Below are positions 63,043-64,000 of a stretch of 64,000 nucleotides of DNA, one piece after another. Source of the DNA: Rhizobium sp. J15 (GTDB taxonomy: Bacteria; Pseudomonadota; Alphaproteobacteria; Rhizobiales; Rhizobiaceae). Numbering within the stretch: position 1 is the first letter of the stretch; every line of letters starts with the position of its first letter. Under the pieces are notes generated by a model, which was given only the letters and a program-made list of their open reading frames with translations, made no database searches and was not told where the DNA came from. The translations under genes and the position numbers were made by a program. Where the stretch lies: positions 22,403 to 86,402 of the forward strand of contig NZ_NWSX01000023.1 of assembly GCF_002531825.1 (NCBI RefSeq). Reading direction: 5' to 3'.

Positions 63043-63942
63043 TTGAGCCAGGATCTACATCCGCAGGTCTTCGAAGGTCTTGAACGTTTGTGCACGGGAC
63101 CATCCGGCAACGGCATCCTGACGGCGCCCGCCTTTCCCGGCATCGAGCGCATCGAGGCGCAATTCTCCGGCAATGCCTTCGAGCCGCACCGGCACGATAC
63201 CTATGCGCTCGGCGTGACGCTGAAGGGGGTGCAGACCTTCCGCTATCGCGGCGAGCGGCGCTTCAGCCTGCCGGGGCAGGTGATCGTGCTGCATCCCGAC
63301 GAGGAGCATGACGGCGGAGCGGGGACCGAGGACGGGCTGCAATACCGCATGCTCTATCTGGAGCCGGCGCTGCTGCTTGAATGCCTGGAGGCGGACGGTG
63401 TCGGCCTGCCTTTCGTCAGCGAGCCCGTTATCGGCGATCCTGCGCTCGCCGGCGTGCTGCTGGCCGCCCTTGGCGAACTCGACCGCGAGCTGGACGAGCT
63501 TTTCGTCGACGATTTCGTCTCAAGGGTGACGGGTGGGCTCTCCCGGCACGCACGTCTTCCGCGCCGGCCGCTCGGCGGCGTGGCCTGGCGGCAGGCCCGG
63601 GCGGCGCGGGATTATCTCGAAGCGCATGCGACGCGGGCGGTACGCTCCGGCGAGCTGGAGGCGGTGACGGGGCTCGACCGTTTCGCGCTGTCGCGGCATT
63701 TCCGGGCCGCCTTCGCCACCAGCCCGCACCGTTATCTCCTGATGCGGCGGTTGCAGCAGGCCCGTGCGATGATCGGCGCGGGTGAGGGCATTTCGGATGC
63801 GGCGGCGGCGACCGGCTTTGCCGACCAGAGCCACCTCAACCGCCATTTCAAGAAGGCCTATGGGATGACGCCCGGGCAGTGGTCAGCACTCGTTCATGGC
63901 AACAGAACATCGCAGGAGCTGAGAAAACAAATGTCGCTTTAG
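63043..63942 (+). CDS. AraC family transcriptional regulator
   Basis: A 299-residue regulator with an N-terminal cupin-like effector domain (EPHRHDTYALGVTLKGVQTF, LPGQVIVLHPDEEHDG) and a C-terminal AraC double helix-turn-helix (LEAVTGLDRFALSRHFRAAF, ISDAAAATGFADQSHLNRHF). The start is a TTG at 63043 by frame and ribosome-site position; no ATG is available near the family start. It is divergent from the DUF2000 gene, which it most likely controls. Confidence 0.88.
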   Translation: MSQDLHPQVFEGLERLCTGPSGNGILTAPAFPGIERIEAQFSGNAFEPHRHDTYALGVTLKGVQTFRYRGERRFSLPGQVIVLHPDEEHDGGAGTEDGLQYRMLYLEPALLLECLEADGVGLPFVSEPVIGDPALAGVLLAALGELDRELDELFVDDFVSRVTGGLSRHARLPRRPLGGVAWRQARAARDYLEAHATRAVRSGELEAVTGLDRFALSRHFRAAFATSPHRYLLMRRLQQARAMIGAGEGISDAAAATGFADQSHLNRHFKKAYGMTPGQWSALVHGNRTSQELRKQMSL

Positions 63943-64000
63943 TCGGGATTTTGCGGCCAGGCTTATTGGCTGGTCGCCTCTTCCCGAATTTTCAGAATGC

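Noticed and set aside
1..64000. CRISPR array, tRNA, rRNA, transposase or prophage
   Set aside because: I looked for regularly spaced repeats, cloverleaf structures and transposase motifs and found none. The short palindromes are scattered single elements.

Overview
The window reads as a chromosomal segment of an alphaproteobacterium of the Rhizobium group, most likely close to R. etli or R. leguminosarum. This rests on recognition, not a search: high GC content, a rhizobial-type dcw cluster that includes the long-linker FtsZ, rhizobial families such as DUF2164, and several short palindromes of kinds common between Rhizobium genes. All genes listed are complete. Bases 2-4 hold only the stop codon of an upstream gene, and the last 58 bases hold no gene I can see.

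Bases 1-18.9 kb hold the cell-wall and division block: murE, murF, mraY, murD, ftsW, murG, murC, murB, then a NAD-dependent epimerase on the opposite strand, then ddl, ftsQ, ftsA, ftsZ, lpxC and bamD. Most junctions overlap by a few bases or are very short. Together they build the lipid-linked peptidoglycan precursor, assemble the division ring, and start lipid A and outer-membrane protein assembly. DNA repair follows (recN, ligA). The recN-ligA gap carries a DUF6886 gene between two related repeat copies and a stray RecN-like fragment. A HigBA toxin-antitoxin pair follows ligA.

Bases 24.6-42.4 kb are mostly ordinary chromosomal genes: a GNAT acetyltransferase, a DEDDh exonuclease, CreA, a CheW-chemoreceptor pair, a SCO copper protein, PrmA, an Xaa-Pro aminopeptidase, AzlCD, a membrane glycosyltransferase-like protein, a RibD-type reductase, nicotinamidase, UvrD and a VOC protein. 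A 57-residue gene at 31.7-31.9 kb has its own ribosome site and hairpin terminator. Several palindromic intergenic repeats are scattered here.

Bases 42.8-47.6 kb are the prkA-yeaH-spoVR operon, usually linked to stress or starvation. After it come an AbrB/VapB-type antitoxin with no toxin beside it and a four-gene accessory operon (SDR, cupin, amine oxidase, MFS transporter) divergent from a LysR regulator. The SDR gene at the head of that operon is frameshifted. Next is a RidA-like exported protein divergent from a TetR regulator, with a twin-palindrome operator between them.

Bases 54-64 kb hold a membrane-tethered class III nucleotide cyclase, a two-gene RND efflux system, a lone flagellin, a small unknown protein, an OmpA-type lipoprotein, and a DUF2000 protein divergent from an AraC regulator. 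I saw no rRNA, tRNA, CRISPR array, prophage or transposase. The most unusual loci are the recN-ligA gap, the TetR twin operator, the frameshifted accessory operon and the small 57-residue gene.
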